A DNA stretch of 41,253 nt from REEB509 sp049314555 (lineage in GTDB: Bacteria > Pseudomonadota > Alphaproteobacteria > Caulobacterales > Aquidulcibacteraceae), in NCBI GenBank assembly GCA_049314555.1, contig JBMOEW010000025.1, positions 1 to 41,253 of the forward strand, read 5' to 3'. The notes beneath the pieces were generated by a model. It was not told the DNA's origin, did no database searches, and saw nothing but the letters and a program-made list of their open reading frames with translations. This document shows positions 9,359 through 17,159 of this stretch, one piece after another. Position numbers and translations under genes: made by a program. Every line of letters begins with the position of its first letter. The stretch's first letter is position 1.

Positions 9359-10090
9359 ATGGACGGTGCGGATTTTGGCGGGCCGAATGGATTTGACTCA
9401 GACCGGGCAGAAGCACACACCCCGATGAACTCAACCGACCCGGTTGACCTGGACTTCCCCCTCTCGCAGCGGCAACGCGCCCTTGCATGGTCCACCAAGG
9501 AGCAGGATCGCTGGACGCGCGGCCTCGATATCGCGATTTCCTCAACGGCGCTGATTATGCTGTCACCACTCCTCCTGGCGATTGCGCTTGTCGTGCGCGC
9601 CGATCGCACAGGGCCCGCCCTGTTCCGCCAGCGCCGCTACGGCCGCGGCGGTAAGTGCTTTGAAATCTATAAGTTCCGCACGATGAAAGTGATGGAGAGC
9701 AGCGGCGCGTTCACCCAGGCCCGGAAAAACGATCCCCGTGTCACCTGGTTTGGCAAGTTCCTGCGCAAGTCCAGCCTCGATGAATTGCCGCAGCTGTTAA
9801 ACGTCCTGAAGGGCGATATGTCGCTTGTCGGCCCCCGCCCGCACCCGATCCCCTTGGACCTCCAACTGGCCGAACAAATCCCGGGCTACGGCAACCGCTT
9901 TCTGACCCGCCCAGGCATCACGGGCTTGGCGCAGGTGCGTGGCTTCCGCGGCGAAATCGAATCCCGCGACGACGTGCGTGGTCGCATCCTGAACGATATT
10001 CTATTCGCCCGCCGCCGCTGTGTTTTGCTTTACATGGCCATCGTGGTGCTCACCGCCATCGTTGTGTTCTTCCAAAGCAAAGCCTACTAA
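9359..10090 (+). CDS. Initiating sugar transferase (polyprenyl-phosphate phosphoglycosyltransferase)
   Basis: This is a 243-aa protein of the bacterial sugar transferase family (WcaJ/ExoY type, short monotopic form). It moves a sugar-1-phosphate from a nucleotide sugar to undecaprenyl phosphate and so starts the repeat unit at the inner membrane. After about 55 variable residues comes RGLDIAISSTALIMLSPLLL, the re-entrant membrane helix. IYKFRTMK follows, then the catalytic SSLDELPQLLNV with D141-E142, and GDMSLVGPRP. All key motifs are intact, unlike the second copy at 23.1 kb. AGGTGA precedes the ATG by 4 bases; an in-frame ATG at 9425 is an alternative. The next gene is a Wzz-like protein. 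Confidence 0.92.
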   Translation: MDGADFGGPNGFDSDRAEAHTPMNSTDPVDLDFPLSQRQRALAWSTKEQDRWTRGLDIAISSTALIMLSPLLLAIALVVRADRTGPALFRQRRYGRGGKCFEIYKFRTMKVMESSGAFTQARKNDPRVTWFGKFLRKSSLDELPQLLNVLKGDMSLVGPRPHPIPLDLQLAEQIPGYGNRFLTRPGITGLAQVRGFRGEIESRDDVRGRILNDILFARRRCVLLYMAIVVLTAIVVFFQSKAY

Positions 10091-10101
10091 ATCGCCTTCA
10101 T

Positions 10102-10120
10102 GTGCAGCTTTAATCTGCAC
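10102..10120 (+). terminator. Inverted repeat downstream of the sugar transferase
   Basis: GTGCAG (10102-10107) pairs with CTGCAC (10115-10120) across a 7-base loop, 11 bases after the stop codon. There is no run of T after it, so it is a weak terminator candidate or an mRNA-stabilising hairpin. Confidence 0.3.
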
Positions 10121-10237
10121 TCGTCCTGCGCCGGGTGATTGAAGTTTAAGGGGTTTCACCCATCATCCCGGGTCTATGACGGCACTTGCGCTTTTCGTTA
10201 ACAAGCAGCATGACGGCATGGGCTCGGGGAGGAGCGG

Positions 10238-12061
10238 ATGGGTAGTGCGCGCAACAGCGCGAAGAATTCTGTTTGGCATCATGTTCGGGCGGGCTGCCAA
10301 CGGCAAGCCCCATTGGTGCTTACAGTTGTTTTAGCCAGCGCGGCGTTTGCCGCCGCTGCCATTGGCTTGGTGCGCCCCACCTACACAGCCATCGCCCACA
10401 TCACCATCGAAGCCCCGCCAGCCTCAACCAGCGACGGCCAAAGCCCAAACGACCTGCTGGTCGCAGAGCGCACGCGATTGAACGCCTTTGCGGAAAGCCT
10501 GGCGGCCAGCTTGGCAAGCCCCACTGTGCGCGCAGCGCTTCCAATCCCGATCTGCCCCACAACCACCAATTGGCGCCTTTCAGAAAACTGCGGAAGCCTC
10601 CGCCTCCAAGACACAAACGAACCCAGGGACCTGCAACTGGTCGCCACGGCCTCCTCCCCAGACAGCGCGCAATCCCTGGCGGACGCCGCCGCAAAGGTCG
10701 CCCTGCAAGACTCCCAAACCCGTCAGGCCAGTATCGTGTCTCGGCTGCGCGCCCCCCATTTGCGCGCCTTAACTCTTGCCCGTGAGCAGCTCGAAACAAA
10801 CCTCCGGTCGCAAGCCGACACCCTCCCCAGCCGGACGGGCAACAGCGCAGACCTCTCCCCTGCCGTGGCGGTATTCCGGCTGCGCTCGCTCAATCGCATC
10901 GGCAGCGACAAAGACCCCGCCCTTTGGGCCGCCCTATTTGGCCCAAATGTCACCCCCGATCAGGCCCTTGAGGTGCGCCTTCGCTGGGGCGAACGGGCCG
11001 CGCGCACCCCGGTTGAGGCCCCAACTGAGGATCAAACCCTCACGGCTGTCGAAACCGATTTCGAACGCGCCTTCGCTTTGGCGCTGCGCGTCGCGCCGCA
11101 ATATCCAAAAATCAACGCTGAACCAAAGCCAAGCGCGCGCCCGCTTGCCCAAGACCAGCCCCCAGCGGCCGTGATTTTGGCAACCCTTGCTGGCCTCGGG
11201 GCCTTACTTGGGGTGGTGTTTGGCCTGTTCCGCGAGCTTCGACGGCGGGTGGTTGTCCGCCTGGACGATGTCGAAAGTCGGCTCGGAGCCCCGTTGCTTG
11301 CCCCAGCCCCCGTCGTCAACGCCGGCGATCTGCGCCTCCTGGACCCGGCCCTGCGCTCCCCCGCCGGGGCCGTCGCAGAAAGTCCGCAATCCTTGATCGC
11401 CGCAAGCATGCGCGCAGCACTGGCCGCCCTTGCACAAACGCCCCCAAACCGCTCCGGCGGCCAGGCGATCGCCGTGATTGCGGACCAGTTCGACGTCGGC
11501 ACCTCAACGATGGCAGCCGGCCTCGCCCGCACCGCCGCGCAAGCCGGCCGTAAAGTAATCGTTGTAGACGCCGATGTGCGCGAACAAGGCTGTTTGGCCG
11601 CCTTGGGCATGCCTTCCGCGCGCGCCAAACGGCCCCTCTCGGACTGGCATGATTTGGTACGCCCCGATCCACAAACCAGGCTCGACGTTCTGCCAATCCC
11701 CGCCCGCCCAGGATTGCTGCCCTTCTCTTTCCCAGATGTGGATTTTGGAAACACAATCAACGAGCTGCGCTCAACCTATGACCTCGTGATCATCGATTGT
11801 CCCCCCACCTCGATAAGGGCCGACGGCGCAATCGCTGCCCGCGCAGCAGACGTTGTCATTTTGGTCGCCCTCTGGAACAAAACACAGGTTGGCGCAGCCC
11901 GCGCCGTGCGCCAACATCTCAGTCGATTTAACGCCCGAACGCCAGACTGGGTGCTCTTGAACCAAACCGACACATTGGAAACCACCACATGGTTTGGCCG
12001 GGACACGCAGCCCGATCAGGTGTCTGATACGGTCTCTGGGATCGGCATCGTCGCGACGTGA
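10238..12061 (+). CDS. Wzz/BY-kinase-like protein with degenerate ATP site
   Basis: This 607-aa protein has the plan of a polysaccharide co-polymerase joined to a ParA/BY-kinase domain. An N-terminal membrane helix (near residues 27-48) is followed by an extracytoplasmic region. A second helix (near 307-330, AVILATLAGLGALLGVVFGL) leads to a cytoplasmic P-loop domain. The P-loop is AVIADQFDVGTSTMAAGLA: the family's Lys is Thr422, which should abolish normal ATP binding. Walker A' (VIVVDADVREQG) and Walker B (LVIIDCPPTS) are kept. The C-terminus has no tyrosine cluster. It is therefore probably not a tyrosine kinase, but a chain-length or scaffold protein. GGGAGGAG lies just before the ATG. An intact BY-kinase is encoded at 17.2-19.5 kb. 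Confidence 0.85.
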   Translation: MGSARNSAKNSVWHHVRAGCQRQAPLVLTVVLASAAFAAAAIGLVRPTYTAIAHITIEAPPASTSDGQSPNDLLVAERTRLNAFAESLAASLASPTVRAALPIPICPTTTNWRLSENCGSLRLQDTNEPRDLQLVATASSPDSAQSLADAAAKVALQDSQTRQASIVSRLRAPHLRALTLAREQLETNLRSQADTLPSRTGNSADLSPAVAVFRLRSLNRIGSDKDPALWAALFGPNVTPDQALEVRLRWGERAARTPVEAPTEDQTLTAVETDFERAFALALRVAPQYPKINAEPKPSARPLAQDQPPAAVILATLAGLGALLGVVFGLFRELRRRVVVRLDDVESRLGAPLLAPAPVVNAGDLRLLDPALRSPAGAVAESPQSLIAASMRAALAALAQTPPNRSGGQAIAVIADQFDVGTSTMAAGLARTAAQAGRKVIVVDADVREQGCLAALGMPSARAKRPLSDWHDLVRPDPQTRLDVLPIPARPGLLPFSFPDVDFGNTINELRSTYDLVIIDCPPTSIRADGAIAARAADVVILVALWNKTQVGAARAVRQHLSRFNARTPDWVLLNQTDTLETTTWFGRDTQPDQVSDTVSGIGIVAT

Positions 12062-12106
12062 GCGCGGCATAAAGATTGCGCAGCACCTTCAAGGTATAAA
12101 TGCGCC

Positions 12107-12904
12107 ATGACCGAACCTGACGAACCCCACGCCGATGCCTCGCAGAATCCAATCCCAAGCCATGATCTGATCGGCTTGCAGGTGGAATACGTTGCCGCAC
12201 CTGCCGCCATCAGCCTGATCCTGGACTGGGCGCTATCCGGCACCGGTGGCTATGTGGTCGTGTGCAACGTGCATCAGGTGATGCTGGCCGCCCAAGACCC
12301 TGAGTTCCGGAAGGTTTTTGAAGGTGCCCGCCTGCGCCTGCCAGACAGTATGGTACTACAAAAGGCCCGCGCCTTCCTGCACGGCCCCCCCGCACCGGAA
12401 ACATTGCTGGGCTCCCGGCTCACCGAACAGTTGTGCGCCAAGGCCGCCGTTCGAGGTGTAGCGATTGGCCTGTACGGGGCCAAACAAAGTACGGTTTCCA
12501 CCATGAGTGCTGCCCTTTTGGCCGCAAGCCCAGCGCTCAAGCTGGTGCACCAGGAGTCCCCCCCTTTTCGTCCCCTTTCCGATGAAGAAGTCGCCGCAAG
12601 TTGCGCAGCGATCCGCGCCGCCGGCGTGCAGCTGTTGTTTGTGAGCATGGGTTGCCCAAAGCAGGAGACCTGGATGGCCAGGGCCCTTCCGCTCCTGCCC
12701 GATGTTGTGATGATCGGCGTCGGCGCAGCCTTTGACACCATCGCTGGCGTCGTTCCGGCGGCCCCCGCCTGGGTCCACCGCAGCGGGTTGGAATGGGCCT
12801 ACCGCCTCTCGCGCGAGCCGCGCCGTCTGTTTCAGCGCTACATCTCCACCTCGCCGCCCTTCTTGCTGCGGGTGGTGTCACAGAAACTCCGCAGGACGAG
12901 CTAG
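12107..12904 (+). CDS. WecB/TagA/CpsF family glycosyltransferase
   Basis: This 265-aa enzyme belongs to the GT26 family, which adds a sugar such as ManNAcA, ManNAc or glucose to a lipid-linked acceptor. GGYVVVCNVHQVMLA and RLPDSMVLQKA, with the expected catalytic Asp at D80, mark the N-terminal domain. LFVSMGCPKQETWMA is the hallmark GxPKQExW motif, followed by IGVGAAFDTIAG. The usual DG after the conserved Asn/Ala is DS here, a mild change. A C-terminal basic stretch (LFQRYISTSPPFLLRVVSQKLRR) could bind the membrane. It lies between the Wzz-like gene and the frameshifted GT4 gene, 9 bases from the latter, so it is probably translated from the same mRNA. Confidence 0.9.
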   Translation: MTEPDEPHADASQNPIPSHDLIGLQVEYVAAPAAISLILDWALSGTGGYVVVCNVHQVMLAAQDPEFRKVFEGARLRLPDSMVLQKARAFLHGPPAPETLLGSRLTEQLCAKAAVRGVAIGLYGAKQSTVSTMSAALLAASPALKLVHQESPPFRPLSDEEVAASCAAIRAAGVQLLFVSMGCPKQETWMARALPLLPDVVMIGVGAAFDTIAGVVPAAPAWVHRSGLEWAYRLSREPRRLFQRYISTSPPFLLRVVSQKLRRTS

Positions 12905-12913
12905 CCGCGCCCA

Positions 12914-14066
12914 ATGTCAAAGCCCGTCCTTTGCCTGTACACCAAGACTTGGCTGTCGTCTGGCACGGGCCAGATCGCCCAAGAACTGGCAACGGCCCTC
13001 GCCAATGAGGGCGTGCGCGTGATCTTCGTGGCCCCCGTTGCCGAAGATCCCCGCTACGACGCGCCCCATCCCAACATCAAACGCCTGCGCCCCCCGCGGG
13101 AGCGGCGCGACAATGCCCCTCGCTTGCTGCGCGCTGCCGTTTCAATGAGCCGCGTTCTAGGCTCAATCGCGTCGCTGCTCCGCGCCCGCCTGAGCACCAA
13201 GCACTTTCTGGTGACAATCCCAGACCCGCTGGTCTTTTCGCTCCCAGCCCTGGCCCTGCTCAAGCTCACCGGTGCCAGCCTAACCTATGTGGTGCATGAC
13301 CCAGAGCCCCATGCCTGGGCACTGCCAAAGGCGCTTCGATGGTTGGAAAAATTCGGGCACGCCAGCGTCGTCCACCTGGCCAACCATGTGGTGGTTTTGT
13401 CCAACGCCGGCGCCGGCACCGTGCATCGCTTGCACGCCCCCCCCCCGCATTCATGTGATTGAACATGGCGTCTTTGACCTCGGCGAAACCACCCCCGCGC
13501 CTGGCGACAAGCTCTTGCTCCTTTACGGCACCATTCGGCGCAACAAAGGCGTGATGCAAGCCATCGACGGCGTGCTCAAAGCCCGCCAACGCGGCACCCC
13601 CGCGCGGCTGCTGATCGCCGGTGCCCCCCATGCCGAAGACCCCACCTACTGGGCAGCCTGCCAGCAAAAGTGCGCCACCGCGCCAGACGCAATCGAGGTT
13701 CAAGCCGGCTATGTCACCAACGACCAAACCGCAGACCTGATCCGGCGCGCCGACGCGTTTTTGATGCCCTACCGTGATTTCAACAGCCAAAGCGGGGTTG
13801 CCATCTTGGCAGCCACTAACGCGCGTCCGGCGATTGCCGCCCCGGCCGGCGGCATTGGTGAGTTGATGCAAGAGGGCATGCCCGGCGTCACCATCGCTGA
13901 TCCCGTCGAAGCCGACCAGGTGGCCGATGCTATTGTGGCGTTTTGCACCAAGCCGATAGACGCCTGGAACGAGAAATCCCTCCATTTCCGCGACCACATG
14001 CTGGCAACACGATCCTGGCCCGCCATTGCCCGCGCCTACAAAGCCTTAATCTTTCCAACTGCTTGA
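12914..14066 (+). pseudogene. Glycosyltransferase family 4, frame broken at a poly-C tract
   Basis: Two overlapping frames make one GT4-like protein of about 383 aa. The first (12914-13462) gives the N-terminal domain, from KPVLCLYTKTWLSSGTGQIA to VHRLHAPPP, and then ends at HSCD-stop. The second carries the rest, from RIHVIEHGVFDLGE through LLLLYGTIRRNKGVMQA to the end at 14066. They meet at ten C (13437-13446); nine C would join them in one frame. So the gene is a pseudogene, is phase variable by slipped-strand change, is expressed by slippage, or holds a sequencing error. The C-terminal half is full length and shows no other lesion, which argues against old decay. It follows the WecB-like gene by 9 bases. 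Confidence 0.82.
13437..13446 (+). repeat. Homopolymer run of ten C inside a GT4 gene
   Basis: Ten consecutive C lie exactly at the point where the reading frame of the glycosyltransferase breaks. It is the longest C run I noticed in the window; the others reach about seven. Loss of one C restores the frame. Confidence 0.9.
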
Positions 14067-14152
14067 TCGCAGCGGACCACCCCCGCAAGTCACCAATCCC
14101 TTGCCAGATGCCCCGCCGTGCCCAATGACAGAGGCCTAAGGAGCCAGCCTCG

Positions 14153-14902
14153 ATGTGGCCTTTCACCCGCCGCGCCATCACGCCGCCCCACTTCCCGCCG
14201 GACCGGATCGGTTTTGCGATTGGCGACATCCATGGCCGCGCCGATCTTTTAGCCCGCGCGCTGACCCATATTGAAGCCATAGCCCCCACCTCAGAGCCGC
14301 CCCCAATTGTGGTTTTCCTGGGCGACTATATCGACCGCGGCCCCGCCAGCGCCGAGGTCTTGGACCTCCTGATCGGCTGGTCCTTCGCGGCCGAAAAGCG
14401 CTTCCTATTGGGCAATCACGAACAGTCGATGCTGGCTTTTCTCGACGACCCCGTCTCCCTGCGCGCCTGGCTCAACCATGGCGGCCGCGAAACCCTGCTG
14501 TCCTTTGGTATTCAGCCGCCGGGTCATGACACGCCAACAGACACCCTTCCCGCTGTCGCAGCAAGCCTAAAGCACGCCCTCGGCCAATCCCGCCAGGCCT
14601 TCTTGAACGCGCTCGAACGTTACGTGGAATACGGCGATTATCTCTTCGTGCACGCAGGGATAGACCCGCTCAAGCCGCTGGACCAGCAAGAGGACTTGGA
14701 CCTGCTGTGGATCCGCGAGCGCTTTCTTCACGCCAACCGCAAACAAGGCCCGGTCGTGGTCCATGGCCATACCCCCGCCGAACACCCCATGTTGGGGCCG
14801 CGCCGGATCGGCATCGACACCGGAGCCTATGCCACTGGCTGCCTCACCATCGCCAGGTTCGAGCAGGCGGCAGTCACCTTCACCCCGATCACGATCGCTT
14901 AA
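14153..14902 (+). CDS. PPP-family metallophosphoesterase (serine/threonine phosphatase-like)
   Basis: This 249-aa calcineurin-like phosphoesterase has the three PPP signatures in order: GDIHGR (residues 24-29), GDYIDRG (about 61-67) and LLGNHE (about 85-90). Later metal-binding histidines follow in LFVHAGIDP and VVHGHTP. These residues hold a two-metal site that hydrolyses phosphate esters in the cytoplasm. Bacterial relatives include PrpA/PrpB and bis(5'-nucleosyl)-tetraphosphatases of the ApaH type. It sits between polysaccharide genes, and no low-molecular-weight tyrosine phosphatase (Wzb) is visible in the window. A role in reversing phosphorylation of the polymer machinery is possible but only inferred. 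AAGGAG lies ~11 bases before the ATG. Confidence 0.87.
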   Translation: MWPFTRRAITPPHFPPDRIGFAIGDIHGRADLLARALTHIEAIAPTSEPPPIVVFLGDYIDRGPASAEVLDLLIGWSFAAEKRFLLGNHEQSMLAFLDDPVSLRAWLNHGGRETLLSFGIQPPGHDTPTDTLPAVAASLKHALGQSRQAFLNALERYVEYGDYLFVHAGIDPLKPLDQQEDLDLLWIRERFLHANRKQGPVVVHGHTPAEHPMLGPRRIGIDTGAYATGCLTIARFEQAAVTFTPITIA

Positions 14903-14908
14903 TCGCCC

Positions 14909-15832
14909 TCAAGCGGCCAACTTGAGCCGGGCAGCGTTCGCCCACCACCGCGCCCGCCAGGCCGTGCGGCGAAGCAGCGAAACCCCACTCTTGGCAGCGA
15001 CCTCGTTCCCAAAAGGCGTTTTCGCCAAATAGTCCCAATAAGCCCCAGCATAGGGGTGATACGCGGTCCGCAACCACGGCTTTCGGTTGGTGGTGTAATG
15101 GATAATGCCGGGCCAGCGCCGTGAAAGCGGAAGCAAGGCGGCAGGTAACGGGATTTCCGCACGCGCCCCCAAAGCCATCGGCCGTTGCACATTCCAAACG
15201 GGATCAAGCGATGTCCAATTGTTCCAAAAGGCCATGTTCAAGGCGCACTGATCGGCGTGTTCCAGGTCTTGCGGTCGCTCCAGGACGATCGCCATTGCCT
15301 TTTCAAACAGCTGGTTCTGTCGCAGTTGAACCAAGTCCAACAGCATAACGCCCGCGTTGCAGTAGATCGGCGTTTGGCCTGCCCCTAAGCCATGGCGCGC
15401 GGCGAACGCACCGGGATCAACCCCTGCATCCACCACCGCCCCAAGCGATCGCCCCTCCAAATCGGCGTCCCACAGCCCGCCGATATCGCCCGTGACAACA
15501 AGGTCGGCATCCAGATAAATCACCCGATCAACGGCCAGCAACTCTGGCACCTTCAAGCGCGCAAACGTCGCCACGCCAACATGCGGGGCGAGCTTTAAGT
15601 CAACCGTATCGAGGCTGTCGGTCGCGAACTGATACCAGTGGATTGCGCAAGCGCTGAAGCGCGCTTCAAATAGCTGCCGAACCGCTTCGCTCACCGCGCC
15701 GGTCTGAATAATGTGAATCCCGAAGGACCGGGTTGGCGCATTTGCCAACATTGACGCCACCACAACAGCGGCATGCGGCACGTAGTTTTGATCCACCCCA
15801 AACACGACATGAATCCGGTCTTTCCTGGACAT
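14909..15832 (-). CDS. Glycosyltransferase family 8
   Basis: This retaining GT-A enzyme has about 307 aa. IHVVFGVDQNYVPHAAVVVASML opens the nucleotide-binding fold. RVIYLDADLVVTGDI carries the DxD site, and YCNAGVMLLDL and the terminal IIHYTTNRKPW fit the family's third metal-binding His and KPW motif. Related enzymes include the LPS galactosyl- and glucosyltransferases WaaJ/RfaI. I chose the ATG at 15832: AGG lies 5 bases upstream and the stop of the polymerase gene lies 7 bases before it, so translation is probably coupled. It is the last gene of the wza - wzc - polymerase - GT8 operon. Confidence 0.88.
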   Translation of the reverse strand: MSRKDRIHVVFGVDQNYVPHAAVVVASMLANAPTRSFGIHIIQTGAVSEAVRQLFEARFSACAIHWYQFATDSLDTVDLKLAPHVGVATFARLKVPELLAVDRVIYLDADLVVTGDIGGLWDADLEGRSLGAVVDAGVDPGAFAARHGLGAGQTPIYCNAGVMLLDLVQLRQNQLFEKAMAIVLERPQDLEHADQCALNMAFWNNWTSLDPVWNVQRPMALGARAEIPLPAALLPLSRRWPGIIHYTTNRKPWLRTAYHPYAGAYWDYLAKTPFGNEVAAKSGVSLLRRTAWRARWWANAARLKLAA

Positions 15833-15839
15833 AAGAGCC

Positions 15840-17102
15840 TCACCCGCGAGCCGTATTAAGGGCACCTCGCACAAGCACGACAAATCCTGCAAGTGTCATC
15901 GAAAGCCACATGAACCCAGTCGGAGCCATAAACACAGCTTCGGCCCCTGCATAGACCTGCACCATCAAAAACACGGCAAACCAAATCCGGGTTCCATGGT
16001 CATCAAGATTGCGCAGCCCAACGATCACCACATGGATCATCCAGCAGATAAACAGCGCCAGACCAATCCCCCCAAGATCGAGCAAGACCTGAAGGTAGCC
16101 ATTATGGGACTGATCGTACTTATTCCAAAACGAAGCAGCGATCACGCCTTCATTTTGCGGCGCGGTCCAGAAGGCTCGAAATCCATGTCCAATCCAAGGA
16201 CTGTCGCGCACGTGATCCAGCGTAAACGCCCAAATGTCGCTGCGCCCCGTTAGCGTGGCATCACGCCCCAACGCGTTTAGCACCGCATCAAAACTAATCA
16301 GCACAGCAATCCCAAGGATCGCCCCACCAAACAGAACCGCTGCCTTCAAAACGCGCGGCCAGCCTGGTGTGGCCACCATCGTAAACAAGAAGATCAATCC
16401 GCTGCCCACAAAGACACAGGCGATCGCCGTCGCCGATTGCGCGAGCGCCAACCCGATCCCGCACATCCCAATCGCGACAAGCCCAAGCAGGCGCGTGCGC
16501 CCCGTAAGCGACAAGCCAACCCCGCACACAAAGCCCAGCGCCAAGATCTGACCAAACGTGTTTTTGTGCGGGAAGGCACCCCGCACACCCGGTACATCCC
16601 AAGCTTTGGTCAGCGGGTCACCGATCGCAAACAAACCAAGCGAAATCGTCGCGCACACCAGCGCTGCGACCGCTAGCAATTCCGCAAGCGCAAGGCCGCC
16701 AAAACGCAGCGTCAAACCAAGCGCCGCCACCGCCACCATAATGATCGCCACGGTCCGCACCGACGTCATACCCGGGTCCACCGACCACAAGACCGAAGCG
16801 ACAGCCCAGCCCAACACCAGAAAATAGCTAAACCCCGCCAGCACTAAGGAAAGCGCTGATAAAGGCCGTGTTGCAAGGATCGATGCGCCAAACAAAGCCA
16901 GCGGCACCGCCAAGAAGCGCAACTGCTCGTTGGTAATCGCGCTGACCCCTTCCAGCGCATCCCGCGTGACCACCGGGCCCAGAAAAATCAGCAAACAAAC
17001 GAGCGCCAGCGCCCAGACCACCACGTTCCAGACCGCCGACATGCGCGACACAGGCCGTGCAGGCAAAGTGGCCTCGATACTGCTTTGCCAATCGACAGCC
17101 AT
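15840..17102 (-). CDS. O-antigen ligase / polymerase family membrane protein (Wzy/ExoQ-like)
   Basis: This polytopic protein of 420 aa has about ten hydrophobic helices and one longer periplasmic loop. The loop includes SPWIGHGFRAFW, followed by NKYDQSHNGYLQVLLDLGGIGL, the typical Wzy_C/O-antigen-ligase region with its conserved His. The position between the BY-kinase and a glycosyltransferase favours a polymerase that joins flipped repeat units in the periplasm, as ExoQ does, over a lipid A-core ligase. GAGGG sits about 5 bases before the ATG. Expression is presumably as part of the wza operon, 57 bases after the kinase gene. Confidence 0.87.
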   Translation of the reverse strand: MAVDWQSSIEATLPARPVSRMSAVWNVVVWALALVCLLIFLGPVVTRDALEGVSAITNEQLRFLAVPLALFGASILATRPLSALSLVLAGFSYFLVLGWAVASVLWSVDPGMTSVRTVAIIMVAVAALGLTLRFGGLALAELLAVAALVCATISLGLFAIGDPLTKAWDVPGVRGAFPHKNTFGQILALGFVCGVGLSLTGRTRLLGLVAIGMCGIGLALAQSATAIACVFVGSGLIFLFTMVATPGWPRVLKAAVLFGGAILGIAVLISFDAVLNALGRDATLTGRSDIWAFTLDHVRDSPWIGHGFRAFWTAPQNEGVIAASFWNKYDQSHNGYLQVLLDLGGIGLALFICWMIHVVIVGLRNLDDHGTRIWFAVFLMVQVYAGAEAVFMAPTGFMWLSMTLAGFVVLVRGALNTARG

Positions 17103-17159
17103 GACACCCTCGGTTCGGAAGTTTTAGGCCAGCAGCCGCGCACCGCGCCGCGTGGAAAC

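Noticed and set aside
13266..13997. A 243-codon minus-strand frame opposite the frameshifted GT4 gene
   Set aside because: It is a shadow of the GC-rich codon pattern of the glycosyltransferase. The plus-strand translation shows real GT4 motifs; this one shows none.
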